This document shows, piece after piece, positions 25,831 to 34,053 of a stretch of DNA of 64,000 bases. The DNA is from Actinomyces sp. B33 (GTDB lineage Bacteria > Actinomycetota > Actinomycetes > Actinomycetales > Actinomycetaceae), in contig NZ_JAMRYR010000001.1 in NCBI RefSeq assembly GCF_028437565.1, positions 248,001-312,000 of the forward strand, given 5' to 3'. The translations under genes and the position numbers were made by a program. The notes below the pieces were generated by a model. That model saw only the letters and a program-made list of their open reading frames with translations, ran no database searches and was not told the DNA's origin. Position 1 is the stretch's first letter, and the number at the start of each line of letters is the position of its first letter.

Positions 25831-26663
25831 GCGGGGTCCGAGGCCGGGGCGCCGTAGCGCTCGTAGAGGTCGACGGGGCGGGCGGTCTCGTCGTCGAAGC
25901 CCAGGGCGGTCATGTCGGCGACGAGCCGCAGCTCCCGGGAGGGCGGGGGCGCGGCGTCGGGCGTTCGGCGGGGCGGGGGGCTGTCCGGGAGGTCGTCGCC
26001 GACGCCGGGGGCGCGGGCATCGGCGCGGGCATCGGCGAGGGTCGGGGCCTCCTCGTCGACGTCTCCGGCCGTCGCGTCGTCCATGCGGGTCCGAGCGCTC
26101 GGCTCCGACCTGGCCGTCGCGTCGTCATCGGGGGCGAGGGGCACGAGGACCCTCGCCCGGACGGCGACCGGCGCGATCTCCCGGTTGTCCCAGATCGCCC
26201 GGGTCGCCCGGTCGAGGATCCCGGCGGCGCCCCCGTCGTCGAGGAGGGGGTCGTCGGCGGGGAGGATGATGTCGGCGGTGACGAGCGACGGCTTGCCGAA
26301 GCCCTCCCCGACGTCGACGCCGACCTCCCTGCGCTGGGCGGGGGCCGGGCCCGGGCGGTCCGACCAATCGGCCCCGGCACTCTGGCGAGGATCGGGACGG
26401 TCCGAGAGCCCGTCGATCGCGGCGAGCACGAGGGTGCGGAAACGGTCCGAGCGGCCCGGGCGGCGAGCCGGTTTGAGGGCCCGCAGGGCCACTCCCGCCC
26501 CGATCGCGCCGATGCCGAGCGCGCCGATGACGAGGGGGTTGGCGATCTGGGGGAGCCTCTGCTGCCAGGCGGAGGAGGTCGGCACGGTCTTGTTGACGGG
26601 GGTCGCCGCGTGCATCCAGCGGCGCACCTCCCGCCATTGTCCGGTTCCGGGCTGCTCGCTCAT
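25818..26663 (-). CDS. Uncharacterised protein with one TM segment
   Basis: 281 aa. Hydrophobic segment PLVIGALGIGAIGAGVALRAL near residues 40-65. After it comes a mostly polar region with one conserved-looking hydrophobic patch (SLVTADIILPADDP), then an Asp/Pro-rich disordered stretch and an ordered C-terminus. ATG 26663 overlaps the upstream stop (ATGA), which fixes the start. Middle member of the operon between a hydrolase and a GH13 enzyme. No family recognised. Confidence 0.65.
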   Translation of the reverse strand: MSEQPGTGQWREVRRWMHAATPVNKTVPTSSAWQQRLPQIANPLVIGALGIGAIGAGVALRALKPARRPGRSDRFRTLVLAAIDGLSDRPDPRQSAGADWSDRPGPAPAQRREVGVDVGEGFGKPSLVTADIILPADDPLLDDGGAAGILDRATRAIWDNREIAPVAVRARVLVPLAPDDDATARSEPSARTRMDDATAGDVDEEAPTLADARADARAPGVGDDLPDSPPPRRTPDAAPPPSRELRLVADMTALGFDDETARPVDLYERYGAPASDPAWKP

Positions 26664-28198
26664 GGGGCGTCGTCCTCTCGTGTCGGGCATCGGTCGGGGC
26701 GTCCGTCGGCGCGGCGGTCCTCCCGCTCCTCCTGCGCGCCGTCGGCGGGTGCGGCTCGCCCGCCGGCGTCCGTCCGGGCGGGCCTCCTGCGGTCGGGGCG
26801 GGACAGGTCGATGAGCGGGGCCGGCCGGTAGTCGGATTCGTAGTCGACGGGCTCGTAGGAGGCGCTGAGGTCGAGGGAGAGGAAGGCGTCGAGGCGGTCC
26901 CGGGCGACGGGCTCGAGGAGGTCCTGCCAGACCTCGTAGACGCCGACCCGGGTCTCCTCGCCGTCGGCGGGCAGCATCCGTTGGAGCGCGGTCACGGCCT
27001 GGGCGGCCCTCCCCCAGGGGGCGACGGCGGTCTTACGCTCGAGCTGGCGGACGGTCTCGGTGTAGGTCGCCGACGAGTGCGCGTAGTAGAGGGGGTCCCG
27101 TCGGGGCCTGACGAGGGAGCGGCCGATGCGGACCCGCTGGTCGGGGTCGCGGTCGGGGCTGCCGTCCATGGCGGGGACGACGTCCTGGTCGTGCTGGACG
27201 GCGACCATGGTCACGTCGGGGCGCAGGCGGGTTCGCCGGGCCGGTGCGCCGACGGCGAGGATCCCGACGACGTTGACGCCGGCGGCCTCGGGCGGCGTCG
27301 ACGCGAGGGCGACGGCGATGGCCCCCGCCTGGGAGTGCCCGCAGATGAGGACCGGCTCTCGAGCGCGGTCCCGGGGGTCGACCCCGTCGATCTCCATGGC
27401 CCGGTGGAGGGCCCGGATGACGCCGACGCGCATCCCCGACGCCATCCCGAGCATTTCCCGGATATTCGACTCCATGTCCGCCGGATTGGCGTTCGACGGA
27501 AAGTCCATGTGCGCCGTCCCGGGGACGCTGACGAGCCAGCGTCGTCGCGGACCGCGCCCGACGCGGGTGATCTTCAGGGGCTGCCCGTCGGTCATCGCCC
27601 AGTACATGTCGTCGATATCGGCGCACATGTCCCGCAGGGAGGCCGGGGGATCGACGCGGCGCAGGTGCGGGCGCGCGTGGCCCGCGGGGGGCTCGAGGAC
27701 GGGGGGCTCGGCCGCGGAGTCGTAGAGGGCGGCGATGTGGATGTCCCCGCCGCGCAGGGCGCCGACGGCCGTTCCGACGGAGAGCATCGCGGTCATGAGG
27801 ATGTCGTAGCCGCGCCTGGGCAGCAGCGGCAGGATCGCCGCGGCCCTCTCGCGGTCGACGCCGATGCTGCGGGACAGGCGGAGAGCGGCCCTGCCGATGG
27901 CGGTGGCGGCTTTCGCGGTGCTCGCGAGGCCGCGGACGAAGAGGGTGTCGAGGCCGGGCTCGTCGAAGAAGAGGCGCTGGTAGCGCTGGGAGATGTCGGC
28001 GCCCATCGCCTGGGCCCGTGAGCCCGCGCCGCTCCTCCACGCGTCGGGGACGAGGGCGGCCTCGGAGATCATGCCGACGACGACGGTGGCGGCGAGGGCG
28101 GGGGCGAGCGGGAGGAGGCGGAGCCTGACGTGGGCGGGGGCGAATGCCTGGGGGACTCGGCGCGGCGCGTAGAACCGCGGCCGTCGGCGCGCGCGCAT
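26660..28198 (-). CDS. Membrane-anchored alpha/beta-hydrolase, first gene of operon
   Basis: 512 aa. AAGGAGG lies about 6 nt before ATG 28198; the frame extends upstream but without support. An N-terminal basic stretch and TM helix (LLPLAPALAATVVVGMI) lie at about residues 28-48. The hydrolase core has WLVSVPGTAHMDF, the nucleophile motif CGHSQAGAIAVAL and a later VGAPARR. It is similar in layout to the 563-aa hydrolase at 20 kb (GHSQ motif after a VxxxGT strand), suggesting two paralogues. The C-terminus is Arg/Asp-rich. Possibly an envelope lipase or esterase; substrate unknown. Confidence 0.65.
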   Translation of the reverse strand: MRARRRPRFYAPRRVPQAFAPAHVRLRLLPLAPALAATVVVGMISEAALVPDAWRSGAGSRAQAMGADISQRYQRLFFDEPGLDTLFVRGLASTAKAATAIGRAALRLSRSIGVDRERAAAILPLLPRRGYDILMTAMLSVGTAVGALRGGDIHIAALYDSAAEPPVLEPPAGHARPHLRRVDPPASLRDMCADIDDMYWAMTDGQPLKITRVGRGPRRRWLVSVPGTAHMDFPSNANPADMESNIREMLGMASGMRVGVIRALHRAMEIDGVDPRDRAREPVLICGHSQAGAIAVALASTPPEAAGVNVVGILAVGAPARRTRLRPDVTMVAVQHDQDVVPAMDGSPDRDPDQRVRIGRSLVRPRRDPLYYAHSSATYTETVRQLERKTAVAPWGRAAQAVTALQRMLPADGEETRVGVYEVWQDLLEPVARDRLDAFLSLDLSASYEPVDYESDYRPAPLIDLSRPDRRRPARTDAGGRAAPADGAQEEREDRRADGRPDRCPTREDDAP

Positions 28199-28539
28199 CT
28201 GCCCTCCTTCCGCCCGCGGGGCCGGATCGTTCGGGCCGGGACGGCGGGGCTCGCCCGCCTCGTTCCGGTCTGCGGCCAGGGTATCGGACGGCGCCGGAGT
28301 CCGCGCCCGGGCGCCGGGGCCAGCGCAGGGGCGCCGACGGGGAGGACGGTCCCCGTCGGGCGTGGAGCCCCGCACGGCCGTTCACACCTTCGGGTGCCGG
28401 GCGCGGGTCCTCGGAGGGTGGGGGTCCCCAACGACCCGATGGCCTCCCCGGATGCGGGGGCGGCGTCGCGTCCGGGGAAACGGCGGTGCCGCGCCCCGCG
28501 TCCGTCGTCCTGGGCGGGGGGAATCCCCCGTCGGCCGGA

Positions 28540-28572
28540 GCCGCGCCGGGAGCGCTGGGCTCCCGGCGCGGC
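28540..28572 (-). terminator. Terminator hairpin of the FG-GAP gene
   Basis: Perfect 14-bp arms (GCCGCGCCGGGAGC) around a 5-nt loop, 8 nt past the stop codon. The remaining gap (28199-28539) is GC-rich and shows no further recognisable signal beyond the SD of the hydrolase gene. Confidence 0.8.
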
Positions 28573-28579
28573 GTGCGGG

Positions 28580-31500
28580 TCAGGGCCTATCGGTCCTCCT
28601 GCGGCCGGCGGCGACGCCCAGGCCCGCCAGGCCCGCGGCGACGAGGAGGGTCAGGGCGATGGGACCGCCCGTGCGGGCGAGGGCGGGGAGGCCGGCCCCG
28701 GCCGTCCTCTCGCCCGCGGGAGCGGCGCCCGTCGACGCGGGGCGCCCGCCCTCGTCGGGACGCGGGGTCGGGACCGCATCGGCGGTGCCCGAGCCGGACC
28801 CGTCGGGGCCCGGGGCCGGGGCCTCGGCCGCCGGCAGACGGAGCCCGATCGCCATGACGTGCGCGGCGTGGGAGACCCCGAGGACGTCCTTCGGCTCGTC
28901 GTCGATGACGCCGTCGCCGCTCACGGCCAGGGTCGGCATCCCCAGGTGGTTCCCGACGAACGCGAGGCCCTTGCCGAAGCGGGCGCGCGCGCCCTTCTCG
29001 GCGGCCGAGTCGATGACGCGCACGGCGTCCCCGAGCGCCTCGATCGTCGTCGAGCACCCCCGGCCGTCCGCGGCTGCGGCCCCGTCGGCGGTGCGGGCGC
29101 CCTCGACGGCCGAGGCGTCGACGAGGTAGGCGCGCCCGTCGCCCTCGTGCGCCCCGGGCGAGCCGAAGGCGATGAGCGGGGAGGCGCCGGCTCGCGTGAG
29201 GACGTCGACGGTGTGCCCGGCCCACGCGCCCTCGCCGGGGGCGGTGAGGACGCAGACGCGAGGATCGGGGGTGCCCGCCGGGTTCAGGGCGATGGTTTCC
29301 GGCAGGTCTGCTCCGCCGTGGAGGACGGCGATGCCGCCGCGCGCGTGGTTGAGGACGTGCCCGCCGTCGAAGCCGATGACGACGTCGCCGAAGCCGTCCC
29401 CGTCGACGTCCCCTGCGGCGGCGACGGAGGCGCCGACGCCGAGCCGGTAGGAGGCGTCCGAGGGGACGGTCAGGCGGCTGCCCGTCCACGAGCCGTCGGC
29501 CCCCAGGTCGATGCGCGCGCCGTTGGCGACGCCGGTCAGGAGCCAGGCCGTCCCGGAGACGACGTTGGTCCGCTCGGCGTGCGTGTAGTCGGCCAGGACG
29601 AAGTCGGTCCTCCCGTCGCCGTCGACGTCGCCGACCGGGTCGAGGGAGGTGGCGAGGAATCCGGCGGGGGTGATGACGCGGGCGAGGACGTCCGACGAGT
29701 CGGCGACGGCCTCGCGGGACAGGTCGACCTCGTGCCCGTCGGCGTTGCCGGCGACGACGTAGGCGACGCCGAGGGCCTGGTCGTCGGCGATGGCCGCGTT
29801 GTTGAGCGCGGTGTTCTGGATGACGACGGCGACGTCGCTCAGCCCGTCGCCGTTGAGGTCGCCGGCGTCGGCCAGGTGGGCGGCGGGGTTGCCCTTGCGG
29901 GGCAGGCGGATCGTGTAGCCGCGGTCGGCGGTGAGGGCGTCGAGGTCGGTGGCCGCCAGGTCGGGGCCCCCGTAGACCACCCAGGCCAGGCCCATGGTGT
30001 GGGAGCCGAAGGCGATGTCGCCGATGCCGTCGCCGTTCGCGTCGCGCAGGCAGGCGACGGACAGGCCGATGGAGGCGTCGTAGTCGGTGGTCCCCGATTC
30101 GGCGGGGCCGTTGATGGAGACGACGCCGTCGACGGGCAGGGCCGCGCCGCGGGTGCCGCCGGGGATCACCTGGATCTGGCCGGTGACGTTGTGGACCCAG
30201 CCGCGGGTCTCGGTGGTCTCGGCGTAGAAGGGGTCGAAGCGCCACTGGGAGCGGGTGAGGTTGCCGGAGACGATGTCGGCGATCCCGTCGCCGGTGACGT
30301 CGCAGGAGCCGCGGGCCAGGGTCGATCCGAGGCCCTGGCCGAACTCGCCGAGCCAGGTGCGCAGGTCGTCGCGGTCGGTCGGCGTCAGGGCGGGCCTGAC
30401 CGGCGGGAGGACCGGCTTGGGCGGGAGGTTCTTCGCATCGGGGCCGGCGGAGGGGCCGTCCCCGGCGGCCGGGTCGACGGTCCACACGCCCAGCCGCCCG
30501 GTGTCCCGGTTGCCGACGAGGAGGGGGATCAGGCGGTCGCCGGGCCGGTGGGGCAGGACCGCCAGGGCGGCGCCGTCGCCGGCGGCCCCGTTCGCCAGGG
30601 CCGCGATCATCCGCCCTTCGAGGCTCTGGAGCCCTTCGAGGGCGATGTGGTCGCGGGCGAGTTCGGCGGTCGGCACGATGAGGGCCCCGGAGTCGTCCTT
30701 GTTGTCGGGCAGGCCGATGGCGAGGGCGTCGCGGCCCGCGCCGGAGTCGTCGCGCAGGAGGGCGAGGCCCGCGCCCAGGCCGAGGCGCTCGTGGATCCGG
30801 TGGAGGGTGCCGGCGCGGGCTCCGGAGGCGTCGGAGACCGGGGTGAGCGCGGATCGGGCGGCGGTCAGGTCGACGGTGACGTCCCCTGAGCGGCGCCCGT
30901 TGACGACGGCGACGGCGCCCTCGCCGTGGCCGGCTGTGGGGGCTCCGATGGCGAAGTCGGCGAGGCCGTCGCCGGTGATGTCGCCGAGGGCGGCGACGGC
31001 GGCTCCGAAGGAGCCCCCGGCGGGGGCGGTCGCGGAGAACGCGCGGCCGGCGACCGATCCGGCGGAGGTCAGGTCGGTGATGACGAGGACGCGCCCGGCG
31101 TCCGGCAGGGCGGCGGCGAGGTCGGGGGCCCCGTCTCCGGTGATGTCGCCGATCGCGTGGAGGATCGGGGCTTTCGTCAGTCCATGGACGATATCGACTC
31201 CGCTGCCGGCCGCGGCCGGATCGGTCGGGGCGGGCGCCGCGGTGTCGATGACGCGGATGCGCGAGGCGGTGCTCACGGCGATGAGGTCGGAGGGTCGTCC
31301 GGGCGTCGACAGGGAGGCGATGGAGGCGACGGGCCCGTCGTCGAGTCGGACGGCGACGGGGGTCGACGCGGCGGTGACGGGCAGCGCGTAGCGGTAGAGG
31401 GTCGAGTCCGTTCCGGCGACGACGAGGGCGCGGGAGGTGCAGGCGACGGCCGCGCCGAATCCGGCGGCGCCGGAGGGGGCCGGCAGGGCGATGCGCCCGG

Positions 31501-32212
31501 GTTGGGCGTCGATGGCGCGGGTCAGCTCGTCGGAGCCGGAGCCGACGGGGATGTGGTCGATGATGTCGACGCGCCCGGACACGGGGTCTCCGGCGACGAT
31601 GTCGGGGGCCGAGTCCCCGGTGACGTCGCAGCCGGTGGCGGGCAGGGAGGAGGCCATGCCCTTGCCCCCGGTGAGTTGGACGCGGTCGGTCAGGCGGATC
31701 CGCATCGTGTAGGGGGAGCGCTCGTTGGTGCCGGTCCAGCGGAATCCGGCGGAGTCGGCGTGGGAGGCGATGGCCTCGCCCGGCCCGTCAGGAGCTCTCG
31801 GCGCGTCGGGGGATGCGGGCGGGGCGGGGTCGGGGTCCCCGAGGAAATCCTCTCCGTCCTCGTCCCATTCGGGCGGGGTTCTCCGGGGCGGGGTCGGGGA
31901 GCCCCCGCCGCCGAGGAGGTCATCGAGGGCGTCGAGGTCGCCGTCCTCCTCGCGGGCGCCGGCGGCGCCGGGCTTCTCGTCCGAGGCCGTCGAGGCGGTG
32001 CCGGAGGAGGGCTTGTCGCCCCTCGTCGGCGCGTCGTCGTCGCCGAAGAGGTCGTCGAGATCGGCGAGGTCGTCGTCGGATAGTGGCTGGGGGGCGGCCG
32101 GGGCGGGGCGCGCGGCCATGCGCGGGGCGGCGGTCGAGGCGGTGGCCGGGAGGGCCAGGAGGCTGAGGGCCGTCGCCGCGACGAGGGCCCTGCGGAGTCT
32201 GCGCGTGGGCAT
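28580..32212 (-). CDS. Large FG-GAP repeat surface protein with LARTG wall anchor
   Basis: 1210 aa. An N-terminal signal peptide (RRLRRALVAATALSLLALPATAS) is followed by an Asp-rich linker. About eight FG-GAP/integrin-type calcium loops follow (for example DVTGDSAPDIVAG, DITGDGLADFAIGAP, DANGDGIGDIAFG, DVDGDGFGDVVIG), predicting one or two beta-propellers. A Pro/Gly-rich spacer leads to LARTG, a hydrophobic helix and GRRRTDRP, a sortase sorting signal of the LAxTG type used by class E sortases. AGGA precedes the ATG. Probably a calcium-stabilised wall-linked adhesin or binding protein. The ligand is unknown. Confidence 0.85.
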   Translation of the reverse strand: MPTRRLRRALVAATALSLLALPATASTAAPRMAARPAPAAPQPLSDDDLADLDDLFGDDDAPTRGDKPSSGTASTASDEKPGAAGAREEDGDLDALDDLLGGGGSPTPPRRTPPEWDEDGEDFLGDPDPAPPASPDAPRAPDGPGEAIASHADSAGFRWTGTNERSPYTMRIRLTDRVQLTGGKGMASSLPATGCDVTGDSAPDIVAGDPVSGRVDIIDHIPVGSGSDELTRAIDAQPGRIALPAPSGAAGFGAAVACTSRALVVAGTDSTLYRYALPVTAASTPVAVRLDDGPVASIASLSTPGRPSDLIAVSTASRIRVIDTAAPAPTDPAAAGSGVDIVHGLTKAPILHAIGDITGDGAPDLAAALPDAGRVLVITDLTSAGSVAGRAFSATAPAGGSFGAAVAALGDITGDGLADFAIGAPTAGHGEGAVAVVNGRRSGDVTVDLTAARSALTPVSDASGARAGTLHRIHERLGLGAGLALLRDDSGAGRDALAIGLPDNKDDSGALIVPTAELARDHIALEGLQSLEGRMIAALANGAAGDGAALAVLPHRPGDRLIPLLVGNRDTGRLGVWTVDPAAGDGPSAGPDAKNLPPKPVLPPVRPALTPTDRDDLRTWLGEFGQGLGSTLARGSCDVTGDGIADIVSGNLTRSQWRFDPFYAETTETRGWVHNVTGQIQVIPGGTRGAALPVDGVVSINGPAESGTTDYDASIGLSVACLRDANGDGIGDIAFGSHTMGLAWVVYGGPDLAATDLDALTADRGYTIRLPRKGNPAAHLADAGDLNGDGLSDVAVVIQNTALNNAAIADDQALGVAYVVAGNADGHEVDLSREAVADSSDVLARVITPAGFLATSLDPVGDVDGDGRTDFVLADYTHAERTNVVSGTAWLLTGVANGARIDLGADGSWTGSRLTVPSDASYRLGVGASVAAAGDVDGDGFGDVVIGFDGGHVLNHARGGIAVLHGGADLPETIALNPAGTPDPRVCVLTAPGEGAWAGHTVDVLTRAGASPLIAFGSPGAHEGDGRAYLVDASAVEGARTADGAAAADGRGCSTTIEALGDAVRVIDSAAEKGARARFGKGLAFVGNHLGMPTLAVSGDGVIDDEPKDVLGVSHAAHVMAIGLRLPAAEAPAPGPDGSGSGTADAVPTPRPDEGGRPASTGAAPAGERTAGAGLPALARTGGPIALTLLVAAGLAGLGVAAGRRRTDRP

Positions 32213-32233
32213 GACGTCCTTTCATCGAGAAAG

Positions 32234-32252
32234 ATAGGCGAGGCATACCTTA
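32234..32252 (-). promoter_or_regulatory. Candidate DtxR/IdeR iron box upstream of FG-GAP gene
   Basis: On the minus strand TAAGGTATGCCTCGCCTAT fits the 19-bp consensus TWAGGTWAGSCTWACCTWA at 15 positions by eye. It lies 22-40 nt upstream of the start codon, where a repressor could block expression. Suggests iron-responsive expression. Unverified. Confidence 0.35.
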
Positions 32253-32485
32253 CTCAGTCATGCGTTCGACGAGTCCCCTCTGTGACGAACCCTCCATTGG
32301 ACGACACGTGCGCGCTTGGAAGCCTCCTCCCCTCGCACCATTGTCGGACCCGACCGGGACGACCCGCGCGCGGATGTCCTGCGATCAGCGGGCAGAGCCC
32401 CCGCGATCACGACGACGGCCGAGAGTCGGCACTGCGGCGGGCGCTCCCCTTCGCGGCGCCCCGAGCCCAGGAGCGCGCCGCTGCC

Positions 32486-33145
32486 TCACGGGGCCGCCGC
32501 CCTTTCCCCACCCCCCGCGAGAATCGACTCCCAGCCGTGGGCGCGGGCATGCTTCCCCGCGGCGACGATGAGCCCGTGGAGGCGGCCGTGCTCGGAGGCG
32601 GTCAGCCCGGCCTCGTCGACGGCCGGGGCGAGGAGGCGGCGGGTCGCCTCGTAGGTCGTCGCGACGGGGAATCCGGCGGCTTTGAGCAGCCGTCTGGCGT
32701 AGGCGTCGAAGATGAAGACGGGGCGCCCGTAGACGTACAGGAGGATGTCGTCGGCGGTCTCGGGGCCGACTCCCCGAACGCCCATCAGGTCGTCGCGCAG
32801 TTCGGCGGTGCTCATCAGTCGTGCGGCGTCGCCCTTCTCGATGGCCCAGGAGGCGAGGGCGCGCAGGTAGCCGGCCTTCTGGTTGTAGGAGCCGGACGGG
32901 CGGATGAGGTCCGCGAGGACGTCCTGCGGGCAGGCGAGCAGGGCCGCGGGATCGAGCAGGCCGGTGTCCCGGAGGGCCGACAGGGAGGTCTCGACATTGG
33001 TCCACGCCGTGTTCTGGGTGAGGACCGCGCCGACCATCATCTCGAAGTCGGTGTCGGCCGGCCACCACTCCTCGATCTCGAACGCGTCGACCAGAAGGTC
33101 GTAGAGCCCTCGGATGCCCCTGTCCTCGCCGTCTCCCGTCGCCAT
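32486..33145 (-). CDS. HhH-GPD DNA glycosylase without the lyase lysine (MagIII/AlkA-like)
   Basis: 219 aa. Endonuclease III superfamily base-excision glycosylase. The helix-hairpin-helix LMGVRGVGPETADDIL spans residues 120-135 and the catalytic Asp147 is in FIFDAYARR. The Lys that makes Nth a bifunctional lyase is replaced by Glu129 (GPET instead of GRKT), and there is no C-terminal four-Cys iron-sulfur cluster. FEMMVGAVLTQNTAW is typical of the MagIII 3-methyladenine group. It is therefore most likely a monofunctional alkyl-base glycosylase. GGAGG lies 8 nt upstream of ATG 33145. Confidence 0.8.
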   Translation of the reverse strand: MATGDGEDRGIRGLYDLLVDAFEIEEWWPADTDFEMMVGAVLTQNTAWTNVETSLSALRDTGLLDPAALLACPQDVLADLIRPSGSYNQKAGYLRALASWAIEKGDAARLMSTAELRDDLMGVRGVGPETADDILLYVYGRPVFIFDAYARRLLKAAGFPVATTYEATRRLLAPAVDEAGLTASEHGRLHGLIVAAGKHARAHGWESILAGGGERAAAP

Positions 33146-33335
33146 CCCTCGATCCTCCCCCTCGCCGAGCCGCGGGACAAGGACCGGCAGGAGGAGGCCG
33201 GAGCCGGTCCGCGCCATGCTCCGGGCCGAGCATCGCCGGCGACCAGCCGATCATTCCCCCGCCGGGGGCGCCCACGCCTGCCCCGCACCCGTCATCGCCT
33301 CCGATTCTCCGACGAGCCCACCGTCGCCGGGACCA

Positions 33336-33364
33336 TTGACACTTATACCCCCCAGGGGTATCTT
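33336..33364 (+). promoter_or_regulatory. csoR promoter with CsoR operator in the spacer
   Basis: TTGACA (33336-33341), a 17-nt spacer and TATCTT (33359-33364). Inside the spacer and reaching the -10 lies the inverted repeat ATACCCC-CCA-GGGGTAT (33345-33361), the G/C-tract palindrome recognised by copper-sensing CsoR. Apo-CsoR would occlude RNA polymerase; Cu(I) releases it. Confidence 0.85.
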
Positions 33365-33419
33365 CATCAGTGGCGCCCGACCGGGCGCGGCCGCACCGAC
33401 ACCCCGAGGAGCCCCGTCG

Positions 33420-33704
33420 ATGTCCCACGGTTACGCCGGCACCACCGACCAGTACCTCGCGCGACTGCGCCGCATCGAGGGCCAGGTCAGGGGCCTGCAG
33501 CGGATGGTCGCCGACGGCGACTACTGCATCGACATCCTCACCCAGGTCTCCGCCGCCCAATCCGCCCTCGACTCCGTCGCCATGTGCCTCCTCAAGGACC
33601 ACATGAGCCACTGCATCGTCGCCGCCGCCCAGGAGTCCGACGAAGCCGCCCGCATAAAGATCGACGAGGCGACGAAAGCCATCGCCCGCCTCGTCAAATC
33701 CTGA
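33420..33704 (+). CDS. csoR: Copper-sensing transcriptional repressor CsoR
   Basis: 94 aa, all-helical DUF156 protein. The Cu(I) ligands Cys36, His61 and Cys65 are at the same numbers as in M. tuberculosis CsoR. The N-terminal RLRRIEGQVRGLQRMV is the family's first DNA-contacting helix. GAGGAG lies 8 nt before the ATG. It is followed by copZ and copA in one operon and preceded by its own operator, so it autoregulates copper efflux. Confidence 0.94.
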   Translation: MSHGYAGTTDQYLARLRRIEGQVRGLQRMVADGDYCIDILTQVSAAQSALDSVAMCLLKDHMSHCIVAAAQESDEAARIKIDEATKAIARLVKS

Positions 33705-33735
33705 TCCCCACCCTCACCCCCGCCAGGAGAGCACC

Positions 33736-33981
33736 ATGACCACGACCATCGACCGCACCATCGAACTGTCCGTCAACGGAATGACCTGCGACCACTGCGT
33801 GATGTCGGTGACCGAGGAGCTCCACGAGATCCCCGGCGTGAAGAACATCGACGTCATCCTCGCATCCGGCGGCACCTCGACCGTCACCGTCGTCACCGAC
33901 GTCGACCTGGCCGACGACGCCCTGCGGGCCGCCGTCGACGAGGCCGGCTTCGACCTCGTCGGCATCGCCCGCGACCTGTGA
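33736..33981 (+). CDS. copZ: Copper chaperone (heavy-metal-associated domain)
   Basis: 81 aa, single HMA ferredoxin-like domain with the Cu(I) motif MTCDHC at residues 16-21. It delivers copper to CopA. AGGAGAG precedes the ATG. It lies 31 nt after csoR and 72 nt before copA. Since the downstream CopA has no N-terminal HMA domain, this free chaperone may supply part of that function. Confidence 0.92.
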   Translation: MTTTIDRTIELSVNGMTCDHCVMSVTEELHEIPGVKNIDVILASGGTSTVTVVTDVDLADDALRAAVDEAGFDLVGIARDL

Positions 33982-34053
33982 CCCCGCCCGCGTCGGGGCC
34001 CTCCGACCAACCGGCGGGGCCCCGGCGCGGCCGCACCCGACGAATCGACCCCG

